Notes under the pieces: generated by a model
What the model saw: only the letters and a program-made list of their open reading frames with translations
Told to the model about the DNA's origin: nothing
The model's database searches: none
Made by a program: the position numbers and the translations under genes
Shown here: positions 57,690 through 64,000 of the stretch, piece after piece
How positions within the stretch are numbered: position 1 is the first letter of the stretch
How the letters are laid out: each line of letters opens with the position of its first letter
Assembly (NCBI RefSeq): GCF_001735805.1
Contig: NZ_CP017248.1
Span: forward strand, 4,526,001-4,590,000
Direction of reading: 5' to 3'
DNA length: 64,000 nt
Source: Streptomyces fodineus
GTDB taxonomy: Bacteria; Actinomycetota; Actinomycetes; Streptomycetales; Streptomycetaceae

Positions 57690-58685
57690 ATGGATCCTGT
57701 GGACAACCGCGAGCACGTCACCGAGCATTCGATCACGGTGGCGGCGTCGCCGGCCGCTGTGTACGGCCTGATCGCGGACGTCTCCGCCTGGCCACTGGTC
57801 TTCGGGCCCACTGTGCACGTCGAGGTGCTCAAGGAGCACGGCGGCGAGCAGTTGCTGAAGATCTGGGCGACGCTGGAGGGCCGGGTCGCCGGCTGGACCT
57901 CGCGCCGGGTGCTGGACGCCGAGGCGGGCACGGTCAGCTTCCGTCAAGTGGTGAGCGCGCCGCCGATCGCGGCGATGGGCGGTGAATGGCGTGTGCTGCC
58001 GGGCGAGGGCGGCGGCTGCCGGGTCGTGCTGCTGCACGACTTCCGCGCGGTGGACGACGACCCGTCCGCCGTCGAGCTGATCTCCCGGGCCGTGGACGAC
58101 AACAGCCGAGCCGAACTGGGCGCGCTCAAGGCCGCCGCGGAACTCGGCGACGCCCAGCGTTTCGCCTTCGAGGACGCGGTCGAGATCGACGGACGCGCCG
58201 AGGACGTCTTCGGCTTCCTGGCGCGGGCGGAGCTGTGGGCCGAGCGGCTGCCGCACGTCGAGGCGGTCGACCTGGCGGAGTCCGAGCCCGCTGTCGGCGA
58301 GGTCGTCCAGCACCTGGACATGCGGACGCTCGCGGCGGACGGCTCCCGGCACGACACCAGCTCGGTCCGGCTGTGCTTCCCCGAGCGCCGGACCCTCGTC
58401 TACAAGCAGCGCAAGACCCCGGTCGCCCTGAGCGGGCACACCGGGCGGTGGACGGTGGAGCCGCTTGCGGACGGCGCCGACGGCGGGCCCCGGTCGCGGG
58501 CGGTCTCCTGGCACGCCGTCATGCTCGACCCGGACGGCGTGCGCCAGGTCTACGGCCGGGATGCGACGACCGCCGACGCGGCGCAGAAGGTGCGTGCCGC
58601 GCTGAGCGGGAACAGCCGGGCGACGCTGCGGCACGCCAGGGACTTCGCGGAGCGCCTGCGGGCGGCGGCGCGGACCGGTGCGTGA
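57690..58685 (+). CDS. Di-domain polyketide aromatase/cyclase (SRPBCC)
   Basis: About 331 residues in two SRPBCC (START-like) domains. Domain 1 is HSITVAASPAAVYGLIADVS, then WPLVFGPTVHVEVL and RHDF-type LLHDFRAVDDDP. Domain 2 (from about 155) is FAFEDAVEIDGRAEDVFGFL, WAERLPHVEAVDLAE and VSWHAVMLDP. The arrangement matches ActVII/WhiE-VI-like aromatases that dehydrate and aromatise the first ring of a poly-beta-ketone. The gene overlaps the next one by eight bases. Start options: ATG 57690 used; GTG 57699 has AAGGGA nine bases upstream; GTG 57654 is also open. Confidence 0.9.
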   Translation: MDPVDNREHVTEHSITVAASPAAVYGLIADVSAWPLVFGPTVHVEVLKEHGGEQLLKIWATLEGRVAGWTSRRVLDAEAGTVSFRQVVSAPPIAAMGGEWRVLPGEGGGCRVVLLHDFRAVDDDPSAVELISRAVDDNSRAELGALKAAAELGDAQRFAFEDAVEIDGRAEDVFGFLARAELWAERLPHVEAVDLAESEPAVGEVVQHLDMRTLAADGSRHDTSSVRLCFPERRTLVYKQRKTPVALSGHTGRWTVEPLADGADGGPRSRAVSWHAVMLDPDGVRQVYGRDATTADAAQKVRAALSGNSRATLRHARDFAERLRAAARTGA

Positions 58686-59307
58686 CCTGAGCAGACCCTT
58701 CACCGTGATCCACCGGTTCACGGTGAAGGGGAACACCGAGAAGTTCGAGCGGGAGTTCCAGGACTACGCCGACTATCTGCTCCACGTGCCCGGGTTCGAC
58801 TTCCTGGTCACCGTCCGCCTGCTCGACCGACCGGAGGTGTACACGCATCTGGGCCACTGGCGGAGCCTGCACAGCTTCGTCTCCGCGGTGCACGACGAGC
58901 CGTACCTGGACCGGGTGCGGCGGCTCGGCGCGATGGTGGAGACCGAGGCCGACCAGGCGGTGAGCATCGCCCGGACGGTGCTGGGCGAGGCCCGGGTCGG
59001 GGAGGACAGCGTCCTGCTGCTGCGCATCCAGGTGCACGGCGACTGGCGTACGGTCGAGTCGGCGTTCGGCGTGCTGGCGGCGGAGCTGGCCCGCCGTCCC
59101 GGCCACGGCGGCAGCGACCTGCTGCGCTCCACGCTGCACGCGCGGCGCTACCAGGCCCTGCTGTGGTGGCGGGACGGCGCGTCCTGCGCCGCCACCCTGC
59201 GGAGCGGGATCGTCCAGGAGTTCGCGGCCCGGGTCGCTCCGGCGGCCGTGGTGGAGGTGGAACGCACCCGCCATCTGGCCTACCGGCCGCAGTCACCGCT
59301 CGACTGA
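58678..59307 (+). CDS. Antibiotic biosynthesis monooxygenase (ABM)-domain protein
   Basis: 209 residues, apparently two tandem ferredoxin-like ABM modules. The first is FTVIHRFTVKGNTEKFEREF then GFDFLVTVRLLDRPEVYTHL. The second is LLLRIQVHGDWRTVESAFGV then RRYQALLWWRDGAS. ABM proteins oxidise polyketide quinone precursors without cofactor or act as small cyclase-like partners. It overlaps the aromatase gene by eight bases (GTG inside GGTGCGTGA), supporting co-translation and a shared pathway. Confidence 0.82.
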   Translation: MRDLSRPFTVIHRFTVKGNTEKFEREFQDYADYLLHVPGFDFLVTVRLLDRPEVYTHLGHWRSLHSFVSAVHDEPYLDRVRRLGAMVETEADQAVSIARTVLGEARVGEDSVLLLRIQVHGDWRTVESAFGVLAAELARRPGHGGSDLLRSTLHARRYQALLWWRDGASCAATLRSGIVQEFAARVAPAAVVEVERTRHLAYRPQSPLD

Positions 59308-59370
59308 ACAGCGGTCGGCATCCGAGTGGTGTTCGAGCCGTGTTCGTGCCGGCCGGGTCAGGCTGGGGTC

Positions 59371-59595
59371 ATGACCGACGCCCCAGGAGTACCGGGACCG
59401 CCCGTGTCCGAGCCGCACTTCACCGTCGTACGGGGACAGCCGGACGCCGCCGAGCTGGCCGCGCTGACCGCCGTGCTGCTCACCCTGCTCGCCCGCCCCC
59501 ACGGCGAGCCCCCACGCCGGCCGAGGGCCCCGTGGGCACACAACAGGCGGCGGTTCCGGCCGCCGGCCGCCTGGTCAGCCCCCCACGAACCATGA
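59371..59595 (+). CDS. accE: Acyl-CoA carboxylase epsilon subunit
   Basis: 74 residues. The signature EPHFTVVRGQPDAAELAALT (split at 20) followed by AVLLTLLA and a C-terminal Trp/Arg/Pro tail (PWAHNRRRFRPPAAW) matches AccE/PccE, the small subunit that boosts actinobacterial acetyl/propionyl-CoA carboxylases. It sits between the ABM gene and the dehydrogenase-like gene, ten bases before the latter. Here it would raise malonyl-CoA supply for polyketide extension. No alpha or beta carboxylase subunit gene is in the window. Confidence 0.82.
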   Translation: MTDAPGVPGPPVSEPHFTVVRGQPDAAELAALTAVLLTLLARPHGEPPRRPRAPWAHNRRRFRPPAAWSAPHEP

Positions 59596-59605
59596 GAGGA
59601 CGGCG

Positions 59606-61336
59606 ATGACGGGGAAACCGACGCCCGAGGAACGCATCGCCCGACTGGAGCAGATGCTGGGCCCGCTGGAGGACCCGGCCAACCCGACCGGCCAGGAGGC
59701 GCTGCTCGACGCGGATGCCCGCTCCGAGGTGCTGCCCGCGCTGGAGAAGGTCCTCGACGCCTGTACCTGGAACGCCGAGCTGGTACCCGAGGAGCTGGGC
59801 GGCCGGCTCAGCCGCATGGACGTGCTCGGCCGGGTGCTGCGGCCGGTCTTCCGCCGGGACGCCTCGGCCGGCTTCGGCTACGGCCTCAACTGCTTCTTCG
59901 CCGCCGCCCCGGTCTTCAGCCGCGGCAGCGACGAGCAGCGCACCGCCGTCGCCCGCATCCTGCTGGACGGCGGACGGGTTGCCCTGGTGCGCCAGGAGCT
60001 CGCGCACGGCAACAACCTGCTGCGCGGCGAGCTGACCATGACCCCGCGCGACGCCGCCGCGGGCGGTGGCTATCTGCTGACCGGCAGCAAGTCCGTGGTG
60101 GTCAACGCCTCACGCGCGGACGGCCTGGTGGTCTTCGCCCGGATGGCCGGGGACGAGCAGCGCCGCTACTCCATGCTGCTGCTGGACCGCAGGCACCTGC
60201 CGCCGGGACGGCTGGTACCGCTCGCCCGGCAGACGACCAGCGGGATGCCCGGTGCCGAGTTCGGCGGAGTGCGTGCGCAGGACTGTCCCGTACCGGAGAG
60301 TGCGCTGGTCGGGCAGCCGGGCGACGGATACGAGCTGTCGCTGCGGTCCTCGCTGGTGGTGCGCGGTCTGATCCCGTCCGTGCTGCTCTCCGCGGCGGAC
60401 ACCGCGCTGCGCACCGTGGCCCGTTGCGCGCTGCGGCCCCGGCACGGCCGCTCCATGCTGGACGTCCGGCACAGCCGGGCCGTGCTCGCCGGGGCCTTCC
60501 TCGACCTGCTGATGAGCGACTGCCTGGCGCTGGTCGCCACCCGGGCACTGCACCTGCTGCCGGGGCAGAGCAGCGCCGTCGCCGCGGCCGCCGCGTATGT
60601 GGCGCCGAAGATCCTCGCCGAGAGCATGGACGCGCTCGCCGCGGTCCTCGGCGAGCGCAGCTTCGCCGAGGAGGGGGACTACCGGATGTTCCGCAAACAG
60701 GTGCGTGACATGCCGGTCACCTCGCTCGGTCACGCCGGCAGCGCGGGCCGCCAGGTCACCCTGCTGCCCCAACTGCCGTTCTTCGCCCGGAACTCCTGGT
60801 TCGCCGACGCCGAGGCGCCCGCGGCGCTGTTCCGCCCGCACGAGGGTCTGCCGCCACTGGACCTGGTCGAGCCGGCGCTGCTCGCCGACGCCGATCCGCT
60901 GGCCGCGACCCTGGTGGCCGGCACGGACGCGCTGGAGGCGGACCCCGCCGGCCCGGCGACCCTGCGCTTCCTGGCCCGGGCGCACACCGCGGAACTCGCC
61001 GAACTGCGGGAGGCGTTCCGCGCCGTCCCGCCCGGGGACCGGAGGGCGCTGGCCGACCCGCACTGCTTCTCGCTCGCCGACCGGTACGCCCTGCTGCTGG
61101 CCGGGGCCGCCTGCCTGGGCGTCTGGCGGGCGGCGCGGGACGGCGCGGGCGGCTTCCTCGCCGACCCGGCCTGGCCGACCGCCGCGCTCTACCGCCTCGG
61201 CCGCCGTCTCGGCCTGGCCCTCCCCGACCGGCCGGCCGAGGCCGAGGAGCGGATGCTGTCCGAGCTGCTGTCCCGGACCACCGCCCCGCGCAGCTATGAC
61301 CTGTACGCCACCGACCTCGCCCGATGGGAGTCCTGA
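59606..61336 (+). CDS. Acyl-CoA dehydrogenase-fold protein
   Basis: 576 residues. Acyl-CoA dehydrogenase/oxidase fold: GFGYGLNCFFAAAPVFSRGS, VALVRQELAHGNNLLRGELT (the FAD-binding beta-region start), GGYLLTGSKSVVVNASRADG, then GMPGAEFGGVRAQDCPVPES. A C-terminal helical part has FRKQVRDMPVTSLGHAGSAG. It is about 190 residues longer than ordinary short-chain enzymes. The location before an ACP-AT gene suggests it acts on an ACP- or CoA-bound starter or side chain. Catalytic Glu could not be assigned. ATG 59606 lies seven bases past AGAGGA. Confidence 0.85.
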   Translation: MTGKPTPEERIARLEQMLGPLEDPANPTGQEALLDADARSEVLPALEKVLDACTWNAELVPEELGGRLSRMDVLGRVLRPVFRRDASAGFGYGLNCFFAAAPVFSRGSDEQRTAVARILLDGGRVALVRQELAHGNNLLRGELTMTPRDAAAGGGYLLTGSKSVVVNASRADGLVVFARMAGDEQRRYSMLLLDRRHLPPGRLVPLARQTTSGMPGAEFGGVRAQDCPVPESALVGQPGDGYELSLRSSLVVRGLIPSVLLSAADTALRTVARCALRPRHGRSMLDVRHSRAVLAGAFLDLLMSDCLALVATRALHLLPGQSSAVAAAAAYVAPKILAESMDALAAVLGERSFAEEGDYRMFRKQVRDMPVTSLGHAGSAGRQVTLLPQLPFFARNSWFADAEAPAALFRPHEGLPPLDLVEPALLADADPLAATLVAGTDALEADPAGPATLRFLARAHTAELAELREAFRAVPPGDRRALADPHCFSLADRYALLLAGAACLGVWRAARDGAGGFLADPAWPTAALYRLGRRLGLALPDRPAEAEERMLSELLSRTTAPRSYDLYATDLARWES

Positions 61337-61337
61337 G

Positions 61338-62570
61338 ATGTCCGGAAGCACCAGTGACCAGCCCTACCTCGACTGGCTCGGCGAGCGGGTCGCCCACTAC
61401 CTCGGCGGGCCGGTCGACCCGGACGCGCCGCTGGCCGAGTACGGCCTGGACTCGGCAGCCGCGCTCAGCCTCTACGGCGACATCGAGGAACGGTTGGGGC
61501 CGGTGATCGAACCGGCCGACATCTGGGACTTCCCGACCGTGCGCTCGCTGGCCGGCTTCCTGGCCGTCCGGGAGGAACTGGCCGAGCGCGACGGGGGTGT
61601 CCGGGCGGCGTTCGTGTTCACCGGCCAGGGCAGCCAGCACCCGGGCATGACGGCCGGCCTGTACACACAGTCCACGGTCTACCGCCGCCACCTGGACGAG
61701 ATCTCCGAGGTGCTGCTGCCCTGGACCGGTCTGTCGGTGGTCGAGCTGATCATGGACGGCGACCCGCGCATCCATCGCGCCGCGTTCGCCCAGCCCGCCG
61801 TCTTCGCCGTCGGCTACGCCCTGGCCGCCACGCTCGCCGAGGCGGGGGTGCGGCCGGTGGCCGTGCTGGGGCACGGCATGGGGGAGTTCGCGGCGGCCGC
61901 GGTCGCCGGGGCGATCAGCCCGCGGGACGCGGCCCAACTCGTCGCGCTGCGCGGCGCCTTCATGCAGTACCTGCCGCGTGGCGGCGGCATGCTGGCCACC
62001 TGCCTGTCGCCGCACGAGAGCGCCGAGGCCGCCGCGGGTGAGCCCGGTGTGGTGGTCGCGGCGATCAACGCCACCCGGGCCACGGTGCTCTCCGGGGAGG
62101 CGGCGGCGCTGCAGCGGGTCGCGGAGCGGCTCGCCGCGCGCGGGGTGCGCACCCGGACGCTCCCGGTCGAGCACGCCTACCACTCGCCGCTGATGAGCCC
62201 GGTGCGGAGCAAGTTCGAGGCGGCGGCCCGGCGGGTGAGCGGCGGGATGCCGGGGGTGCCGTACTACTCGACGGTGCACGGGCGCAGCACCAGCGAGCCG
62301 CTCTACGCCTCGTACTGGTCGGAGCAGACCACGGCGCCGATCCGGTTCGCGGAGGCGATCCGCAATCTGCTGGACCAGCAGACCCCCACGCATGTGGTGG
62401 AGATCGGGCCCAAGGCGGTGCTCACGCCGTACGTGCGGCGGGCGCAGGGGCGCTGCCGGCCCGTCTGCCTGCCGATGTGCCGCGGTCCGGAGACCAACGC
62501 GGTCGACCTGGCCGGGACGTTCTCGGCGCTCGGCGCGGGCCCGCTCACCACGGCGCTGGCGGAGGCCTGA
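61338..62570 (+). CDS. ACP-acyltransferase didomain with degenerate AT nucleophile
   Basis: 410 residues. The N-terminal acyl carrier domain (about 1-80) has the phosphopantetheine site YGLDSAAAL (Ser39). The AT domain (about 90-400) has VFTGQGSQHPGM, a conserved Arg in LVALRGAFMQ (Arg205), catalytic His282 in HAYHSPLM, and VVEIGPKAVLTPYV. The nucleophile elbow reads GHGMGEF, with Gly180 where malonyl/acyl transferases have Ser (codon GGC at 61875-61877). It may be inactive, a pseudo-AT, or act with another nucleophile. The gene begins one base after the dehydrogenase stop. Confidence 0.88.
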   Translation: MSGSTSDQPYLDWLGERVAHYLGGPVDPDAPLAEYGLDSAAALSLYGDIEERLGPVIEPADIWDFPTVRSLAGFLAVREELAERDGGVRAAFVFTGQGSQHPGMTAGLYTQSTVYRRHLDEISEVLLPWTGLSVVELIMDGDPRIHRAAFAQPAVFAVGYALAATLAEAGVRPVAVLGHGMGEFAAAAVAGAISPRDAAQLVALRGAFMQYLPRGGGMLATCLSPHESAEAAAGEPGVVVAAINATRATVLSGEAAALQRVAERLAARGVRTRTLPVEHAYHSPLMSPVRSKFEAAARRVSGGMPGVPYYSTVHGRSTSEPLYASYWSEQTTAPIRFAEAIRNLLDQQTPTHVVEIGPKAVLTPYVRRAQGRCRPVCLPMCRGPETNAVDLAGTFSALGAGPLTTALAEA

Positions 62571-62574
62571 GGCG

Positions 62575-63417
62575 ATGGCCGTCATGGACGTGCCCCTGCG
62601 GGTGGTGCCACCGCCGCAGGACTGGGCACGGGGAGTACGGGAGCAGCTCTCCGCCACCGGGACGGTCCTGGTGTACGGGGCGACCGAGGACTGGCTGCCG
62701 GACGAGCACGAGGAGGACGAGGAGCGGCTGCGGCCCCTGCTGGGCCGCGACTGGCACCGCTACCGGGCCCTGGCGGACCAGCCGAAGACCCGGCGGCGCT
62801 TCGCGACCTCCCGGCTGCTGCTGCGGCAGGTCGCCGCGGCGGCCCTGGAGACCCGCGCGGAACTGGTGGACCTCGCCTACCAGCCGGGCGGGCGCCCCTA
62901 CGTCCGCGGCTGCGACCAGATCGATGTGAGCCTCAGCCACACCGAGGAGATCATCGTGGTGGGCATCACCCGGCGCGGTCGTATCGGTGTGGACGTGGAG
63001 CTGGCCGACCGCCGGATGGCGGGCACCGCCTCCGAGAAGCAGTCCTGTACGCCCTACGAGCGGGCGCGGCTGGCGGCCGTCGGCCCCTTCCTGGAGCGCA
63101 ACGCGCGGCTGGTACGGCTGTGGACGCTCAAGGAGGCGTACAGCAAGGCCCTCGGCCAGGGACTGCGGCTGCGCTTCACCCAGTTCGGCTTCGCCCTGCC
63201 GGAGGACGGCGCCGGTCCTTCGCTGGTCCGGCCGGACGGTACCCGGTGCAGCGCGCCGGGCTGGGAGTTCCGCGTCTTCGACGTCGCGGGCCGCTATGTG
63301 ATCAGCGCGGCGGTGTGCGACGCCGGCTTCGGCGAGTCCGCCGACCTGGCGGTGCACACGATGATCGACGAGGGCCTGCTCGCCGCGCTGCTCGACTCCG
63401 GCCCGGAACTCGGTTAG
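62575..63417 (+). CDS. Sfp-type 4'-phosphopantetheinyl transferase
   Basis: 280 residues. It transfers phosphopantetheine from CoA to carrier-protein serines, activating ACPs such as that of the preceding gene. Motifs: RRFATSRLLLRQVAA, IDVSLSHTEEIIVVGI, GVDVELADRRM (metal-binding DVE) and the signature WTLKEAYSKALGQGL (KEA). ATG 62575 has GGAGG nine bases upstream. It is the last plus-strand gene and its stop overlaps the stop of the convergent regulator by four bases. Confidence 0.92.
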   Translation: MAVMDVPLRVVPPPQDWARGVREQLSATGTVLVYGATEDWLPDEHEEDEERLRPLLGRDWHRYRALADQPKTRRRFATSRLLLRQVAAAALETRAELVDLAYQPGGRPYVRGCDQIDVSLSHTEEIIVVGITRRGRIGVDVELADRRMAGTASEKQSCTPYERARLAAVGPFLERNARLVRLWTLKEAYSKALGQGLRLRFTQFGFALPEDGAGPSLVRPDGTRCSAPGWEFRVFDVAGRYVISAAVCDAGFGESADLAVHTMIDEGLLAALLDSGPELG

Positions 63418-64000
63418 GGGATCCAGCCGGCCTCCTCGGCGATACGGATGGCGTCGATCCGGTTGCGTGCGTTGAGCTTGGACACGATCGCCGTGAGGTA
63501 GTTGCGCACCGTGCCCTGGGAGAGGAAGAGGCACGCGGCGATCTCCGCCGCGTCCGCGCCCTGTGCGGCCAGCCGCAGCACTTCCAGCTCGCGCGGCGAG
63601 AGCGGGTTGGGCGGGCAGTCCCAGGCCGAGAGGGCCAGCTCCGGATCGACGACCCGCTGGCCCGCCGCCACCTTCCGTACCGCGCGGGCCAGTTGGTCCG
63701 GCGGCGAGTCCTTCAGCAGAAAGCCGCCGACCTGCGCGGACATGGCCCGCCGCAGCGTGCCGGGGCGGCCCAGGCTGGTCAGGATGAGGGTGCGGCAGCT
63801 GGGCAGCTGCCGATGGAGTTCGGCCGCGGCCGTCAGCCCGTCCGTCCCGGGCAGGTCGATGTCGATCACGGCCACGTCGGGCCTTGACTTGAGCGCCTCC
63901 GGCACGATGATGTCGCCGCGGTCGACCGCCGACACCACCTTCAGATCGGGCTCCAGTTCCAGCAGCGCGATCAACGCGCCCCGTATCATCCGCACATCTT
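63414..64000 (-). CDS. NarL/LuxR-family response regulator, N-terminus beyond window
   Basis: At least 195 residues. Receiver domain with phospho-acceptor in VIDIDLPGTDG and the Lys of FLLKDSPPDQL, then a LuxR HTH: LSPRELEVLRLAAQGADAAE, LSQGTVRNYLTAIVSKL. The frame continues into codon GAT at the right edge, which matches the acidic start of receiver domains (EDVRMIRG...), so only about the first ten residues are missing. It probably regulates the adjacent polyketide-type genes together with an unseen kinase. Confidence 0.9.
   Translation of the reverse strand, partial: DVRMIRGALIALLELEPDLKVVSAVDRGDIIVPEALKSRPDVAVIDIDLPGTDGLTAAAELHRQLPSCRTLILTSLGRPGTLRRAMSAQVGGFLLKDSPPDQLARAVRKVAAGQRVVDPELALSAWDCPPNPLSPRELEVLRLAAQGADAAEIAACLFLSQGTVRNYLTAIVSKLNARNRIDAIRIAEEAGWIP

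Noticed and set aside
1..64000. tRNA, rRNA, insertion sequences, prophage or CRISPR-cas genes
   Set aside because: None recognised by reading; no transposase, integrase or Cas motifs and no cloverleaf noticed. A tRNAscan/Rfam search would be decisive.

Overview
The window is chromosomal DNA of a Streptomyces or a close relative. The evidence is very high G+C with strong third-position GC bias, abundant GTG starts, ATGA/GTGA start-stop overlaps, a single TTA codon seen in any real gene, and families typical of the genus (TipA, AfsR/SARP, XRE-DUF5753, DUF397, bPH_2 proteins, AccE). From about 1 to 52 kb the gene content and order look like the conserved Streptomyces core chromosome. From about 56.5 kb onward the content changes to the edge of a biosynthetic gene cluster.

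Layout. 1-4.3 kb: an NAD/pantothenate operon on the minus strand (DUF2520 protein, panC, nadB, nadC running off the left edge). 4.4-7.1 kb: threonine-aldolase-like enzyme, a 68-residue orphan protein, and an ArsR-type regulator behind a perfect 14-bp palindrome. 7.1-8.3 kb: a gene-less, internally repetitive block. 8.3-10.2 kb: a NarL-type two-component pair. 10.3-14.8 kb: a MidA-like methyltransferase convergent with a second nuoD, then two bacterial PH-domain membrane proteins. 14.8-19.5 kb: a coiled-coil membrane protein and a divergent esterase / MprF-like pair that probably act on the cell surface. 19.6-23.5 kb: folate genes (folP, folB, folK on plus; folE on minus). 23.6-30.7 kb: ftsH, hpt, tilS, a DUF2342 zincin and a PBP4-type carboxypeptidase, all minus. 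30.8-34.7 kb: ppa, a ThrE-type exporter, a DedA protein with a Gln/Asn/His tail, and a YbjQ protein. 34.7-38.3 kb: tipA with its MerR-type promoter, divergent from a CLC channel plus glutamate decarboxylase pair. 38.3-41.3 kb: a PadR-controlled ABC exporter and a DinB-like protein. 41.4-45.1 kb: aldehyde dehydrogenase and an XRE-DUF5753 / HATPase / DUF397 trio of the WhiJ/AbaA type. 45.1-49.2 kb: a VOC-ArsR-SRPBCC operon with tandem operators, two lipoproteins and a DUF2786 protein. 49.5-52.4 kb: a Clp_N/HTH protein with an operator-covered leaderless promoter, and a DNA polymerase I paralogue. 52.5-57.4 kb: a 1200-residue AfsR-like regulator and a family-2 glycosyltransferase. 57.7-64 kb: di-domain aromatase/cyclase, ABM oxygenase, acyl-CoA carboxylase epsilon subunit, acyl-CoA-dehydrogenase-like protein, an ACP-acyltransferase didomain, a Sfp-type phosphopantetheinyl transferase and a truncated NarL-type regulator. 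Together these look like the flank of an aromatic (type II) polyketide cluster. No ketosynthase lies inside the window.

No rRNA, tRNA, CRISPR array, transposase or phage gene was recognised. The most interesting signals are the ACP-AT protein whose nucleophile serine has become glycine, the MidA-NuoD2 pairing, several promoter/operator architectures that can be read base by base (tipA, the PadR-ABC operon, VOC-ArsR-SRPBCC, the Clp_N gene), a recurring leaderless-start pattern, a TTA codon in the HATPase gene, and the repeat block at 7.1-8.3 kb.
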